This document shows positions 1 to 11,745 of a stretch of 64,000 bases of DNA, piece after piece. How positions within the stretch are numbered: position 1 is the stretch's first letter; each line of letters opens with the position of its first letter. The notes beneath the pieces are model-generated. The model saw only the letters and a list, made by a program, of their open reading frames with translations, searched no databases and was not told where the DNA came from. The translations under genes were made by a program, and so were the position numbers. Source of the DNA: Tetracladium setigerum (lineage: Eukaryota; Ascomycota; Leotiomycetes; Helotiales); assembly GCA_031472005.1 (NCBI GenBank), contig PZJY01000001.1:620001-684000 (forward strand), read 5' to 3'.

Positions 1-1235
1 ATAGCTTTGCCTTCTCCGGCCCGAATATCTACACCTCCAGGTGGATACCTGTCTGCACCAAAAAAGCTGGTCAAGGGCTGTCTACCATTCACAAGCTTGT
101 TGACGTTGTTGGTTATCATCGTCTGCTCATGCATTCCACTCAGCATGTCATGATGCATCTGGCGATAAAGTGCATAATATGAGCGGAACATTCGCAGGAA
201 ATCTTTTCTGTCCACGTATCCATCCCCGTCAATGTCATAACCTTGGAAGATTCTCGACCATTTGTCCTTCTTCTTACGATATGCAATACCTTGTAGGAAC
301 TCCGGGAAACTGATCAGATCGTCGCGGTTGGTATCGTAGAATGCGAACATCCGATCAAAAATGAGGCTTGGAGCAGCTTGTCTGTATCCGCCAGATGGTA
401 CCAGGCAATGCTCGAATGTTTTCCGGTCCATGGCGAGGCCAATCTGATCCGGATCTTCTCTCCACTCTGTGTTTGCCATGAATGTCCACATCTCCCAGTA
501 TGCATCCAACTCCGGTCGTTCAAATCCTGTCTCGCGTGATAACTTCGTTGTGAGTTCCTTTGGCAGATTCCTCATCTCGACAGTATCGGGATCTCCAGTA
601 TATGCAACCGGCATGCTGAGTACAGGTCCAAAGGAAGGCGCTGGGACTCTGATCTTGTAGAAGATGTGTGTCTTCGTATGAAAGCCTTGGGCTTCGCAAC
701 TTTCGCACAAATCGTAGTCTGCACAGTTTGCACAATGGTATCGAATTCCTCGAATTGGGACCGCCCCGCAGCTGTTGCATTCGCATCCCCTATGAACGTA
801 TGCATTCCGTCTAGTAGCATCCTCCGAGACTCGAAAGAGTAGTTGTACGATATTCTGGCCGTTCCTCTCATATGGGTGTGGGTTGCTCCAGCCATAATCT
901 TCCGCAAACACCGTGTCATCAACAACTGTTTCGCCATCGGTCAAGGTTCTTGTCAGAACGTTGTTATTGCCATTTTCATCCTCTGCTCCATCAGTTGGCA
1001 GATCAGAGGCAGGAATCGTTTGTCCATTAAGGTTCCCAGTGTTTGTCCTTCTCCTCCTACGCACGGCATTGCTTCGATGGAGGTTCTGGTTTACTGGGGC
1101 GGTCGTCTCAAGCTCTTCACTGATTGCGTTCCAGAGAAAGTAAGTTCCGTATGCGCAAGCAAGAGCAGCAACTATGAAGATGGCCCCTCTGGGTCTCGAG
1201 AGGGAGCTCGAGGCTGCAGAGGATGAGGCTGACAT
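1..1235 (-). CDS. ZZ zinc-finger / EF-hand membrane protein, 3'-partial
   Basis: The reading frame is open from ATG at 1235 to the window edge (411 codons) with no intron seen; the C-terminus lies outside. Residues about 15-40 form one hydrophobic segment after a Ser/Ala-rich start, which suggests a signal anchor. Around residues 147-180 the Cys pattern CECNSC...CANC...CESC followed by His residues is a ZZ-type zinc finger. Further on two EF-hand loops are visible, DTNRDDLISF (degenerate) and DIDGDGYVDRKDF (canonical calcium ligands). This order (membrane anchor, ZZ finger, EF-hands) is found in conserved but poorly characterised filamentous-fungal proteins. A calcium-responsive scaffold role at a membrane is inference. 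The start was chosen because it directly precedes the hydrophobic anchor. Confidence 0.85.
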   Translation of the reverse strand, partial: MSASSSAASSSLSRPRGAIFIVAALACAYGTYFLWNAISEELETTAPVNQNLHRSNAVRRRRRTNTGNLNGQTIPASDLPTDGAEDENGNNNVLTRTLTDGETVVDDTVFAEDYGWSNPHPYERNGQNIVQLLFRVSEDATRRNAYVHRGCECNSCGAVPIRGIRYHCANCADYDLCESCEAQGFHTKTHIFYKIRVPAPSFGPVLSMPVAYTGDPDTVEMRNLPKELTTKLSRETGFERPELDAYWEMWTFMANTEWREDPDQIGLAMDRKTFEHCLVPSGGYRQAAPSLIFDRMFAFYDTNRDDLISFPEFLQGIAYRKKKDKWSRIFQGYDIDGDGYVDRKDFLRMFRSYYALYRQMHHDMLSGMHEQTMITNNVNKLVNGRQPLTSFFGADRYPPGGVDIRAGEGKA

Positions 1236-3328
1236 TGGAAATTGAGGTGGTGTTGTCGTGGGTCGTCGGATTACCGCCGGATGATGTTTAGCAACCGGAC
1301 CATCTTAGATATATCTCAGATCATCTGCAGGACGGATTTCACAACGCAGGCGCTGGTGTTGTGATGTGTTGTGATGACTGGGTTGTAATATTTGTGATGG
1401 TTGAGGTCAAGAGAACATTCCAGGCTTGGCGAACAAATTAATTCAGCCTTCTCTTCAGCGTCAGCGACCGAAAGTCAACAGCTAGCTGTGCTCCATGACA
1501 CAGTATTTGCTTCCTTTTGCCATCACAACAACAGCAACGGCAACTGACAAGCAGCCGACGAATTTGCCACTTTAATTTTGTGTCAAGATGGCCAGTCAAT
1601 CAAATGATCAGACGACTCTACTAGGTACCTACCTCCCTACTGAGCTCGATTACACTGATGGCTAGAATTTCGAGCGTACGATTCACGACCATCCATTTCT
1701 AGCGACTAGTAACTTCAGACGAGAGTTAGGAAGTTACAAATGGAGCAACAAAATGCTCTAGACAACGACTCCATTGTCATTACGAGGAGGTTAATGCATT
1801 GTGTGAGACTTCTCTAGAATAGGGGAGAGCATCAACGTGATAGCTCGATCCTAGATTTACATCTTCCTCAGTGCAGCCCAAAATCATGAGATTGGCAGCA
1901 TTACGTACTCCTTGATCTTCTCCGACGTTTGGGACACTCCCAGAGCGATATAACGAATTCAATAATCCGCCCATTACTGAACTGCACTGTGCTTGCAGCA
2001 GTCGCAGCCGAATGATGAAGACATCAGACGAAAACATTACAGCAACAAGGTGAAAAGCAGGCCAGACATCCCTCCTTCCAACAAAACAATAACTGGATTG
2101 AAACCTTCGCCTCTCCGATTTCAATGGAATAATGCGCATCTTAAGACGTTGCAAACAGCCACTGAAACAGCGGTTGAAGAGTTCTCCTCTAGATTGTTTG
2201 AACTTTGCTGGGCGTGAGTCTGGATGTTGACAAAGATCAGCCCCTTCGGACACAAATTCCCCTTCTGATTGCCGGAGTCTCCCAACCTGGACTGAGGCGC
2301 CGTATTCGCGGATCTCTGGGGTAGAATAAATTGCTGAGAGGCTTATTTTCGAAGTTCGGATCAAACCAAGCCCAAAACTCCTCCTGTATCAAAGTCGTCT
2401 CCAACCCCTGACGATTTAAGCGAGCTCCAGTCCGAAAATCCAGGGACGAGGGCGACGACAACACAACACAACAACTTGGCTCAGCTTGCAAAGACCAGCA
2501 ATTGGTTCGGTAGACGCCTATCTTTAGCTGGCCGATCAGCCGTTTGTACCTTCGTATTTTAAACCCACCGTCGCGGTAATCTCAAACTCCCTCGTGTCAT
2601 CCATGGCAACGTCGTCTCGAGGTCAAACCGCACAAAGTCGGCTCCGAGTCAACGTGCTCCGAGTTTCGCATGAACTTGATCGACTTCTTTCAACCACTTC
2701 CGGTTTCATTATGCCTGCTGGACGAGCTTCCAGCCATCTACGCCTCCTCTAGCATTGCCGCTATTGCTCGTCATCATCTCGTCTACAGAGTTGCGCTTGC
2801 TCATCCGAGATCCCCTGTACACGAAGTCTCATGCTCACACAGGATGTCAGGGGTGGGTAGCAAGCCGACTCGTCCAATGTCTATAGCAGTACCGTGTTAA
2901 GATGGTTTTCCATGGAATTTTCAAGTCTTCGGAGGACAAAGTCATGAACGGTGAGCTGCTAGCGCCGGCCATGTGTGGGGAAGTCTCCCAAGGAGGACCA
3001 TTGTTCCAGTCGCATAGACTGCAATTAGACTTTAAGCCCCTCGGGTAGAAGAGATGTCAGACTTGCAGGAGCCGCCTCTGAAGATATATAAACACTCTTC
3101 CATCCGTACATCTACTTCTTTTTTCTCCATCATCTTCAGCCTCTTCATCATCTTCAGCTTCATCTTCGAATTCTACATTCTTTTCTACATTCTTTCAGTT
3201 CTGTGAACTTTAATCCCTAACTTTTACCACTCTTTACAACATTTACTTCTCCGGCAGGTCCAATCTTTAACCACTTACAATCCTTACCTCGATTTTCAAA
3301 TCCGATTTTCAAACAAAAAACCATCAAA
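1236..3328. other. Intergenic region, no convincing gene
   Basis: About 2.1 kb between the divergent ZZ/EF-hand gene and the secreted repeat protein. A 194-codon open frame on the minus strand (1780-2364) has no recognisable domain and an unnatural composition, so it is not called. A ctaggtacctacc motif lies at 1621-1633. The last 250 bases look like a promoter and a CT-rich 5' leader. Confidence 0.5.
3085..3092 (+). promoter_or_regulatory. TATA box of the secreted repeat-protein gene
   Basis: A clean tatataaa lies 237 bases before the ATG, followed by a long CT-rich leader with repeated catcttcagc motifs. This is typical of strongly expressed secreted-protein genes in filamentous fungi. Confidence 0.5.
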
Positions 3329-4580
3329 ATGTATACTCAAGCAGTCCTCCTCTCTATCCTCGTCGCCGTCTCCGAGGCACGATTCGGACAAGAGCAAGTT
3401 CCTATCCAAGCCATCTCCGCTGTCACTTCCGGTGGTAAGTTTTAGTGTTTTCCCGATCCGCTTCCCAATTCAAAATACAGACGCTAATTCCCACTAAAGG
3501 TCAATCTGGTGAAGCCGCTACTCTTGCTGGTCAATCCATTTCCTTCCTCTTGGGAGCCGCAAACCCATGTGGCAAGGTAAGCTTTATTACATTTCCAATT
3601 TCCCCACACCTTGCTAATACCAACACAGCTTCAACAAGCCGACAAGATTGTCGCCACTCTTGGTACTGGAGCTGATGCCATCGCCGCAGCTCGTGGATTG
3701 GTCGCCGCCGAGCAGAACTTCAACCCATTCGCTGCATCCATCCCATCCATCTGCTCTGACCCAACCCTCCCAACCACTGAGGCCCTCCGTGGTATCGTTC
3801 CATTGATTGATCCAGCCGTTGCTGGCAGTGATCTTGAGAATGCCAACTCCGCCAAGTCTCTCACCACACAATTTGCCAATGCCGGTCTCTCTGTAGCTGA
3901 TATCATGGTCGCCCAAGGTTTCTCCAACTTCACCACCAAGGCTCTCGATGGCACCGTTGGAACTCCTGGTAATGCCGCTGCCCCAGTTGCCGAAGCCCCA
4001 GCCGCCGAAGCCCCAGCTGCTGAGGCTCCAGCTGCCACCTCAGCTCCTGCTGCCGATGCCACTGCTGGTATTCCAGCTGGCTGCCCAACTACCTTGGTCA
4101 CCGTTACTCGTGATGCCGCTGCCGCTCCTGTAAGTATCCAATTCGACACCTGATTCGTCTTTGCTTGGGACCACCGCTAACATTCTATTCAAGATTGCCA
4201 CTGCCACTGCCGCCCCAGCTACTGGAGGAAACGCAGGAGGAAATGCCGGTGGCAATGCTGGTGGAAACGCCGGTGGAAACGCCGGTGGAGCATCTGCTTT
4301 CGGTACCTGCGACCCAACCATCAAGTTCGTCGGCGGTCTTGGAGGACGTCCTCAAACTGAGTTCACTTTCCAATCCAACGATGCCCAAATCTCCGCCGTT
4401 CAACAAGAGGCCTTGAACCCCAACATCATCACCAACCGTATCTGCGACTCCCTCACCAACTTCTGCGGAGCTTCTGATGCTGGTAAGGCCACCTGCCTCG
4501 CCGCCAAGGCTACCATTCTTGCCAGCGGTAAGAGAGATGCCTCTGTTGTTGCTGCTTGGTCTGCTGCTCTTGGGTTGTAA
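3329..4580 (+). CDS. Secreted Ala/Gly-rich repeat protein
   Basis: Four exons: 3329-3434, 3500-3576, 3629-4129, 4194-4580 (356 aa). All junctions are GT-AG and the phases agree. The N-terminus (MYTQAVLLSILVAVSEA) reads as a signal peptide. The mature protein has an Ala-rich helical region with spaced Cys, then a tandem AEAPAA block (about 3.5 copies near 3983-4036), then after intron 3 a GGNA block (5-6 copies, 4222-4290), and a conserved C-terminal domain with Cys in TCDP, ICDS, FCGA and TCLA. Fungal databases label similar proteins 'circumsporozoite-like' because of the repeats; that name carries no functional meaning. A cell-wall or extracellular-matrix role is inference. Two introns separate the repeat blocks from unique sequence. 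No GPI signal is evident. Confidence 0.87.
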
Positions 4581-5958
4581 AAGTCCTCTTGAGTTCTTGC
4601 GAGCGAAAATTTAATTTCTTATGGAGAGCGAGAGAGTTTGGAGTGTTACACACAAAAAAAGGAGAGGAGTAGGAGGAGAAGATGGAGCTGTGATGAAGAG
4701 CTGAGAGCAACTGTAAAGATAAATGATCAAAATGTTTCGGGAAGTCGTTCATCGGGCTGGTGTTTTGTAAATATCCTTTTTTATGATTAGATACATCAAT
4801 GGGCAAATATCCAGCACACATAACATCATTGGTTTTCTTTGGCTTGCTTTTGTGAGATCTTCGGTATTCTGCATACTGCAACCATTTCTTCGTCTACAGG
4901 ATCTTGTAGTTCTTTGCTTGCTCCTTCATATTGAACAGTGGCACCGTCCCATGAAGGAAACGGAGTAGAAATGCAGAAAACATTTCTGGCTCGGTGGTTT
5001 TGACCTCACGCAGATCGCTGTTCCAAACATTACTGGTGATACAGCTGCAACAGAATATATCATTCTTTGACGTTGGCTCGTCTCTTTGGTTCTTCTCAAG
5101 TTAAAAAGAAAACCCCCAAAATAACTAGATTATTGCGATTCCGGATACAAACACAATCCTTGATCGATAGCGTAAGATCATGTCCCTTGAGAATGAGAGG
5201 CAGCCGTGCTTTAAAAATAAAAGGTGGAGAGGGAAAACGGAAGAACACAGAATAGGTTAGGTGACTATAAAGATTGAGATATACCTATAGAATGATGTTT
5301 ATATCGGCCGAGCCAGCGGTCCAAGCGAAACAATGTTCACGGGTCTCAGGACCCACATGGACGTTTTGGTACTGTACCTCATCTCGAAACTCAACAGGGA
5401 ATATTCATTCGCCTCTTCTTCTTGCTTTAGGGCTGGGAGATCGTGTTCTTTGTCCTCTGCGTGTTTGATCAGAAATAGAAATGTGTTAGGAACTCTCTCT
5501 GGTTACGAGTTTTGTGATCATGTGGCTTATGGATTGATATGATCCTGCTAATTAAAGGGAACGAGAATAATGTTGCCTCCTCCTGCTGCGCTGGTTTGGG
5601 CTGGAGCCGCCTCAGTAGTGGATGCTGCTGCTGCCTTTCTATTGTGTCCTGCATTGGTAAATGACAAGTGAAGTGAATGTTGCTGATTACTGTCCAGGCT
5701 GAAAGTTGGATTGAATTTGAGATTAATTGAAGTGGCTTTGTCAGAATGGATAAGTTCGACTGCTGCAAATTACTATCCTAGGGACATTACATATCTTCTA
5801 GGGACGAAGTCCAGCAAAGCAACATACAAATATTACAGGGACGAATTGTATCTCATAATATCATTATCATAGAACGCCCTCGGCCTCGAAAGAGCCCTCA
5901 TGCCGCCTAATAGCCTATTTGAAGTCAGTCCTGCGCATTCAAGGACTTCTCGGGGATA
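4581..5958. other. Intergenic, convergent 3' region
   Basis: Lies between the 3' ends of the secreted repeat protein and the ULD/C2H2 gene. Purine-rich DNA follows the first stop codon. Open frames are short and lack domains; nothing else seen. Confidence 0.5.
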
Positions 5959-8104
5959 TCACAAACCTCTCACAACACCTTCAAACCATTCCGTATCAAT
6001 ATCCACGCCAGAATATTGCCAATTTTCCATAATGAACCCTTCTTCCTCCCTTTGCGCCTTCAATTCTGACATCGCTTGCTCGTACTTCAGCTTCTGTCTT
6101 GCAAGACGATGAGGGTCACTTCTCATTCGTTGTGCTTCCAATGCATGTGACTGGGCTAGATTAAGGATAACGATGCGAGTGCCCGTTCCATATCCTACCG
6201 TCACCGCGCTCACAACATGGAATGATGGATGATTGATATAATCACCCTGGTGCCTGTTTATGGTGTGTATAAGGAGATTTTCGATCGTTCCAAAAGCCTT
6301 GGAGCATTGGGGGAAGTTGCAGGGGTTTGATAGATCACGGCCGCTGTGCTTTCGCAGATGTCGGTTTAGATGATGAGATTTGGTGAAGGAATTGGGGCAG
6401 AGCGGGCACTTAATGGGAAACTGAAGAAGGGTACCAAGGGGTACAAAAGGTATGGTCTCTTCCGCGGATTTTGTTTTCGGAACGAGAGACTTGATGCGAA
6501 CTCGGCGAAAGAGTGAGATCTCGTCGTCTTCATCAGGTGCAGCTTTCCTTTTCAGTTCCCTTTTTACCACGGTAGGTGGTGCCGTGTTGGGGTCCGATTG
6601 CTGATTTGAGGAGAAATCATCCATCATATCACTGATGCATTGCGTACCCCAGCTTGTCAAGTAGCTTCTCTGAACCACGGAAGAGCGCCTGTATGTCATT
6701 CCGCAATTGCTGCTTTGATATCAGCCTACATAATATTACACTTTGCTCGAAGAGGCACCGTATCAACGAACGCCAATCGTTCGCTCCTCTTCCGCGTAGA
6801 AAATGAAGGTATTTCAGAACCAGCTTCTAAAAAGAGGAAAGACTAATAAGACTTCAGGGAGAGCCGCATCTACGTACCATTCAATATCTTGGTCATACAC
6901 TACCGACTTTCCTTCCTTTTGGTGGCATTTTGGACAATCGACGGTCTCTTTCACAGCATTAAATACCATGCTCATGCCCACTCTTTGACCTGGAGAAAAG
7001 CAGGACTCCCATGGAAAACTAAGATTAAGGTCCCTATTGCTGTGGAGATCTTGAATCGCAAAGTTGCCACTTTCGATCATCTTAGCTCCTGATCCGATGT
7101 TTTTGAAGTTATTCTTAAGCACAGCGATGAGGGACTGGAGTGGTTAGCAGAAGGAAGTCCCACATTCTAGGCCGAGGCACTCACATCTGCACAAGTAACA
7201 AACTCTAGATGAAATGCGCTATGTCTTCCGATAGCATCAATCAAATATACAGGTTGCTGCCGCTCAACTTGTGCGGGGATCCGAGTGATCAAAGTCTGAA
7301 TATTCAGAACAATTTTGAATATTTGCACATTTGTTTGACTAGGGAATGTTGGCAAGAATCACAGTGTTTACAGGGAAAATCTTACATTATACTTGCTGTC
7401 ATTTCCAGCAATTGTCGGCCTTGTTGAAGTGTACTGCTTGATATTAGTACTTCGCATTGCCCAAGCTCGAAACGTTGTTTACCTCGACAGCCTCTCCGTC
7501 GCCACGCCCAATCTTTGCATGCATCCAAAATACGAATCTTGCAACTTCCCTACAAATGTTCGATGATTATTTTCATTTTTGCGGCTGTTTATCCTCGTTG
7601 AGTTCCTTTGGCATGGTGGGGTCATTAGCGTTGAACATCGCGCAAACACAAACACAACAACGACTCCACTCACATCTGTATCGTCATGAGTAGCAACTCG
7701 ATGCTTTCCGTATGTGCCATCAAATCAGCCTTGAACTTCACAACATCATCGCTCCTGCAAACCGCCCATTTCACCTTCCTCCAACCATCCTTCACCCGAC
7801 TGCCGCTGCCGTTGGACCCCAGACTCGGCTGGTATTTCTTGATCGTGCTCCAGAACGCGTCGATCGTATTCTGGCACTGCGAAGCTGCTTGCCGCAGAGC
7901 GACTACTTCCGCATATTGAGAATCATCGAGTTCGTCGATTTGCTTCACGCGAAGGAGGGCAGTCTCGAGGGCGTGGAGTTGCGAGATAAGGCTCTGGAAT
8001 TCTGCGGAACTGCCTCCAGCATCGCGCAAAGATCTTGCAACCGTGTTGACGAGGTTGAGTGCGGCAATGAAGTCTCCAGCGGAGAAGCCGAATCCGACAG
8101 ACAT
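5959..8104 (-). CDS. STAND-N / ULD-like / C2H2 zinc-finger fusion protein
   Basis: Six exons on the minus strand: 8104-7674, 7605-7483, 7433-7386, 7338-7185, 7134-6878, 6709-5959 (1764 nt, 587 aa, fully open, all GT-AG). The N-terminus (MSVGFGFSAGDFIAALNLV) is the helical N-terminal domain typical of fungal STAND/NLR-like proteins. Residues about 229-320 (PVYLIDAIGRHSAFHLEF, PWESCFSPGQRVGMSMVF) match the ubiquitin-like ULD_2 domain of fungal proteins. A zinc-knuckle (CPKC ... CNCGMTYRR) is completed exactly across the last intron. The last exon continues in frame into an acidic/basic linker, then C2H2 finger 1 (about 439-459) and a second (about 468-491), and a coiled C-terminal tail. The ULD proteins I know of end near the zinc-knuckle, so the fused fingers are unusual. 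A signalling or immunity-like regulator is inference. Confidence 0.85.
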
Positions 8105-8397
8105 TGGGAATTGTGTCGAGACATGATACAAGGGAAGAAAAGGATTGTGCTGAAGACTGTTAATGAGACAGATGGAGGGAGGCTGTGAAGATGCACGTGT
8201 GTGGTGGTGGTGTTCCTCGTCCCAACCCAACACCATTCACATCAAGAATCGATTAGCAATGGAGGAAAGAAATATTTGCCAGCAATATTGATTCAGGGGA
8301 AAGGAGAGATCTCGAACCAGGTCTATTCGAGCTTTTTCACCCCTATCAGCACACAAAATGCGGCTCAAACTCGTCAATGGATGGAGTGCGGAATAAG

Positions 8398-9190
8398 CTA
8401 CGATACCGATGTTTGTCTTCTTCTCACATTGAATGAACACCAACTGAGTACCCTTTTCGGATGAAGAGACAATCTATGGGAACTCTCCGATTTGACTGCG
8501 GTGTGGGTTGAGGCGTGCCCGGTTGCTATCAAAATCGTATACTTCCTTCGCGACAATTGGTACAGCCCAAGACTGGTATCGTATTTCTCGATATAGAGAA
8601 CCAAATTTTGCTGATGCTTGTACTGGTAGCTGTTGAGCATCAGGACCTTCATCAGTCTCCACAAGCCTTCGTGCGAGCCATAATGATATCCAGTAATGCT
8701 AGCAAGAGCGAGGTATTTCCGTCTGTCACTCATATTCCACCTGGTACTTAACAGACCTTTGATAAGCTGGAAGCAGGCTTCAGTATTGCCTGTAGAGTAG
8801 GCATTTCCGGAAGCCTTTCAGGCACTTGTCCCGAAAGTCCTGCACATTCGAACACTCCGCAGCATGCCAGATTCTCACCAGCTCATATCGTTGAAGTTGT
8901 CCTTTATCGGAAGGTTCCAGCTGATAAAGGAGCCACGCAGACTCTCATATCAGATTTGCACCTAATTGTCTGTTCTCTCCGTCTGGTTCAACCACCAATC
9001 TGGTCGTTTAGGGGATTGGGCCAACTTCTTAGAAGCACCCAAATGCCCAGTAGAATTTTGTTCTAATTCTCATCGAGTTAGAGACACTTAATATACCTGG
9101 AAAATCTCGACTTCCTTGCCCTTGGCCTGACCCGATTGGACGATCAGATCGAATCCTGGATTAAAACAAGCTCTCTCGTCAATACTAAAT
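8398..9190 (-). pseudogene. Possible eroded gene, unidentified
   Basis: Protein-like stretches follow one another in order on the minus strand but in different frames and broken by stops: about 9180-9097 (begins DERACFNPGFDLIVQ), 9060-8967, 8946-8790 (contains AWLLYQLEPSDKGQLQRYE) and 8806-8398 (contains YLALASITGYHYGSHEGLW). The switch near 8795 looks like a single-base frame change (LLYRQY-stop against STGNTEACFQLIKG). No family is recognised. It could be a decayed gene or a chance run of open frames. Confidence 0.3.
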
Positions 9191-10471
9191 CACCAGCGTG
9201 AACCATCTCTTCAAACAATCAACCTCCACGAAGAATACAGCCCCTTGATATTGGAGACAGAACACAGAATATAAAGTTGGGTCTTTGATTATCATATTCG
9301 CGGCATCCGACTCCTGATTGCCAACGGCAGGGCTTGAATTTCGAAAATGTGTATATGGTACAAGTGTGCCAGAAGATACGGTTCTGGGCCAGATTCTCTT
9401 CTTGGCTCTCGATTTATTTCTGTGCTACCAGCCAGCAGAGCGCCAGTAGTTTGGCAATGATTGATTGAGAGAAAATGAGATGTCACGGAGAGCTCAGTGG
9501 CTTAGAAAACCTGTGTAAGCATGAGAAATTATGCAGCATGGCCATTATATTAATCGTTGTAATATGGACAGGCTTGGGTGGCAACTTGCCACAATTTACT
9601 CTGTTTGGGTTGTTGACTGTTTGTTCCCATCACAAAGCTAAAGGCAACGCTCCAAAAGGAAGGATTGAAAGCTTTTATATTTTCGCATGTTCACTACTTG
9701 ACTTCTCTGAACTACAAATTTCTCTTACTCTCTCAGAAATCACGCGAGTCGAGTTCTGGATATCATTTCAAGACCAACGGATCTGCAAGTAATTCAGCCG
9801 ACAAAGTTATTTCCCGTTCCTTTTACCCGTAGTTCACGGGAGCATTTCCGGCCTAGCAATCGACTGCCAAGCAGTCGCCGCAGTGAGAAATTGAAGTTGT
9901 ACATAATCTGGGGAAGTGTATGTGGAGAAAGTATGGGGTTAACCGAAGTCAAGGCGTGCCCCTATTTCAACCATCAATGCTCTCATATTATTAATGCCCA
10001 TAGGGCAATAGATCTGCAATGCTGAAGAAATCCCGCGCGCCTCGAACATTTTGTCCTGTCTCGCTTGTCGGTCGCCGGCGCAAGTCACCGAAAATAAATT
10101 CTAAGGTGACCATGTGGTGCGAAATAGATTACGAATATATTGCAGGCAGTTTCAACGTACACCTTTTTTCATCAACCGCAACTGACGGAGCATGTGGACC
10201 GGAATTGTTATACTTGCTGTCATATAATATCACCTTTCATCTGATCATTTACTACTGTCATTGGCCACTTCCACGGAACACCAGATGAGGTTGGCAAGAG
10301 TAAGAATGACTTTATTTCATTTTTTCAAGACCTTCACATCTTGGCGTCTTTGCCTCTTCTTGGCCTCATGAAGACTGAAGTATATATATCGAGTGACGGT
10401 ACGAGATATTACACTCCTCATCTCCTCACAACCATCCCCTTCTCCAGTTTCCTGACTGCCTACTTTTCAAT
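9191..10471. other. Intergenic region upstream of the AA9 gene
   Basis: No gene supported. Short open frames only. The final 100 bases hold the AA9 promoter, with a TATA tract and a pyrimidine-rich leader. Confidence 0.45.
10381..10389 (+). promoter_or_regulatory. TATA box of the AA9 gene
   Basis: A tatatatat tract lies 91 bases before the ATG, followed by a CT-rich leader (ctcatctcctcacaaccatc), the usual arrangement of inducible fungal cellulase-type genes. Confidence 0.5.
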
Positions 10472-11745
10472 ATGAAGTACGCTTTTGCCATTCCAGCACT
10501 GGCTGCTGTTGCATCCGGACATTCCATCTTTGGACAAATTGTGGTTGCCGGAACCCAATATCGTGAGCTCCCTCCACCGAATCACTTATTACTTTGTCAC
10601 TAACGTATAACAGCTCTTGGACACGCCATTCGAGCTCCCAGCTACAATGGAGTATGGACCATAACATTCCACAAGCCCTTCAATTTGCTGACAAGATGTT
10701 ATAGCCAATTGAGAATGTTGCAACCGATTACATGGCATGCAACGGAGGACCTAACCCTACCACGGCCTCACCTTATGTCCTTGATGTCGTTGCAGGATCA
10801 ACTGTCAAGGCGGTATGGAGACACAGTGTTCCTCGTAAGCTGAGCTTCAGAATCGATTGCATGGCAGAATATTAACTTTTTGTAGTGGTCATCGATCCTT
10901 CCCATAAGGGTCCAGTTATGGCGTACTTGAAGAAGGTTGACAACGCCGCAACTGATAGTGGAGTTGGTGGTGGATGGTTCAAGATCTCGGAGTCAGGTTA
11001 CAACGCGGCCAGTAAGACTTATCGAAGTTCCAACGTGCGGATAAATACTGATGTTGCATAGCTGGAAAGTGGGCTGTTGACGACCTCATCGCCGCCGATG
11101 GATTCCAAGACATCACGATCCCAAAGTGCATTGCCAATGGACAATACCTTCTCCGTGCTGAGATCGTTGCACTACACTCTGCTGGTGGATTGGGATCAGC
11201 TCAATTCTACATGGAATGTGCGCAGATCAATGTTACGGGAGGAACTGGAGGAAGCCCAGCAACCGTCTCGTTCCCAGGCGCCTACTCTGTATGTGATTCC
11301 CATCTCCAGTGTATATCAAATCTAACACAATCCAGGCAACTGACCCAGGTGTACTCATCAACATCTACCCAGTGAAGCCACCTTATGTCATCCCAGGTCC
11401 AGTAAGTTCTCCTACTTCCCTCTATCATTCGCATGGGTCCTTCGTCAAGCTTCAACTACCAGAACATTCTTTTTAATACCTTTGCAGAGACCATACACTT
11501 GCGGTGGAACTCCAGTAACCACCACTGCCGCTGGAACAACTTCGTCAGTCCGCACATCGAGCACTACAACCCGTGCCACAACCCTCTCAACTACCACAAG
11601 AGCTGTTACGACAACTACAGCAGCCTCAGGAACCGGTGCACCACTTTGGGGCCAGTGTGGCGGAGGAGATTGGCCAGGACCATACACTTGCGCTTCCGGC
11701 ACATGTACCGCTCAAAGCCAGTGGTACTCCCAATGTGTCCCCTAA
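10472..11745 (+). CDS. AA9 lytic polysaccharide monooxygenase with C-terminal CBM1
   Basis: Seven exons: 10472-10562, 10614-10651, 10705-10834, 10886-11011, 11062-11288, 11336-11401, 11488-11745 (311 aa, phases agree throughout). The signal peptide MKYAFAIPALAAVASG is followed by HSIFGQ, so cleavage exposes the N-terminal His of the copper 'histidine brace'. The second copper His sits in VWRHSV, and the axial Tyr in AQFYMECAQINV. A Thr/Ser-rich linker of about 45 residues leads to a fungal CBM1 (PLWGQCGGGDWPGPYTC...QWYSQC) with its four Cys and aromatic face. AA9 enzymes oxidatively cleave cellulose or hemicellulose outside the cell using copper and an external electron donor; CBM1 anchors the enzyme to cellulose. 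Regioselectivity cannot be read from the sequence. Confidence 0.95.

Noticed and set aside
1780..2364. 194-codon open frame on the minus strand
   Set aside because: No domain, unnatural composition, no promoter or intron signal; most likely chance.
7434..7673. Apparent one-base phase conflict between exons of the ULD/C2H2 gene
   Set aside because: It came from choosing the acceptor at 7550. The acceptor ending at 7606 (CCAAAG) restores phase and gives the natural sequence SYFGCMQRLGVATERLS; the model then totals 588 codons.
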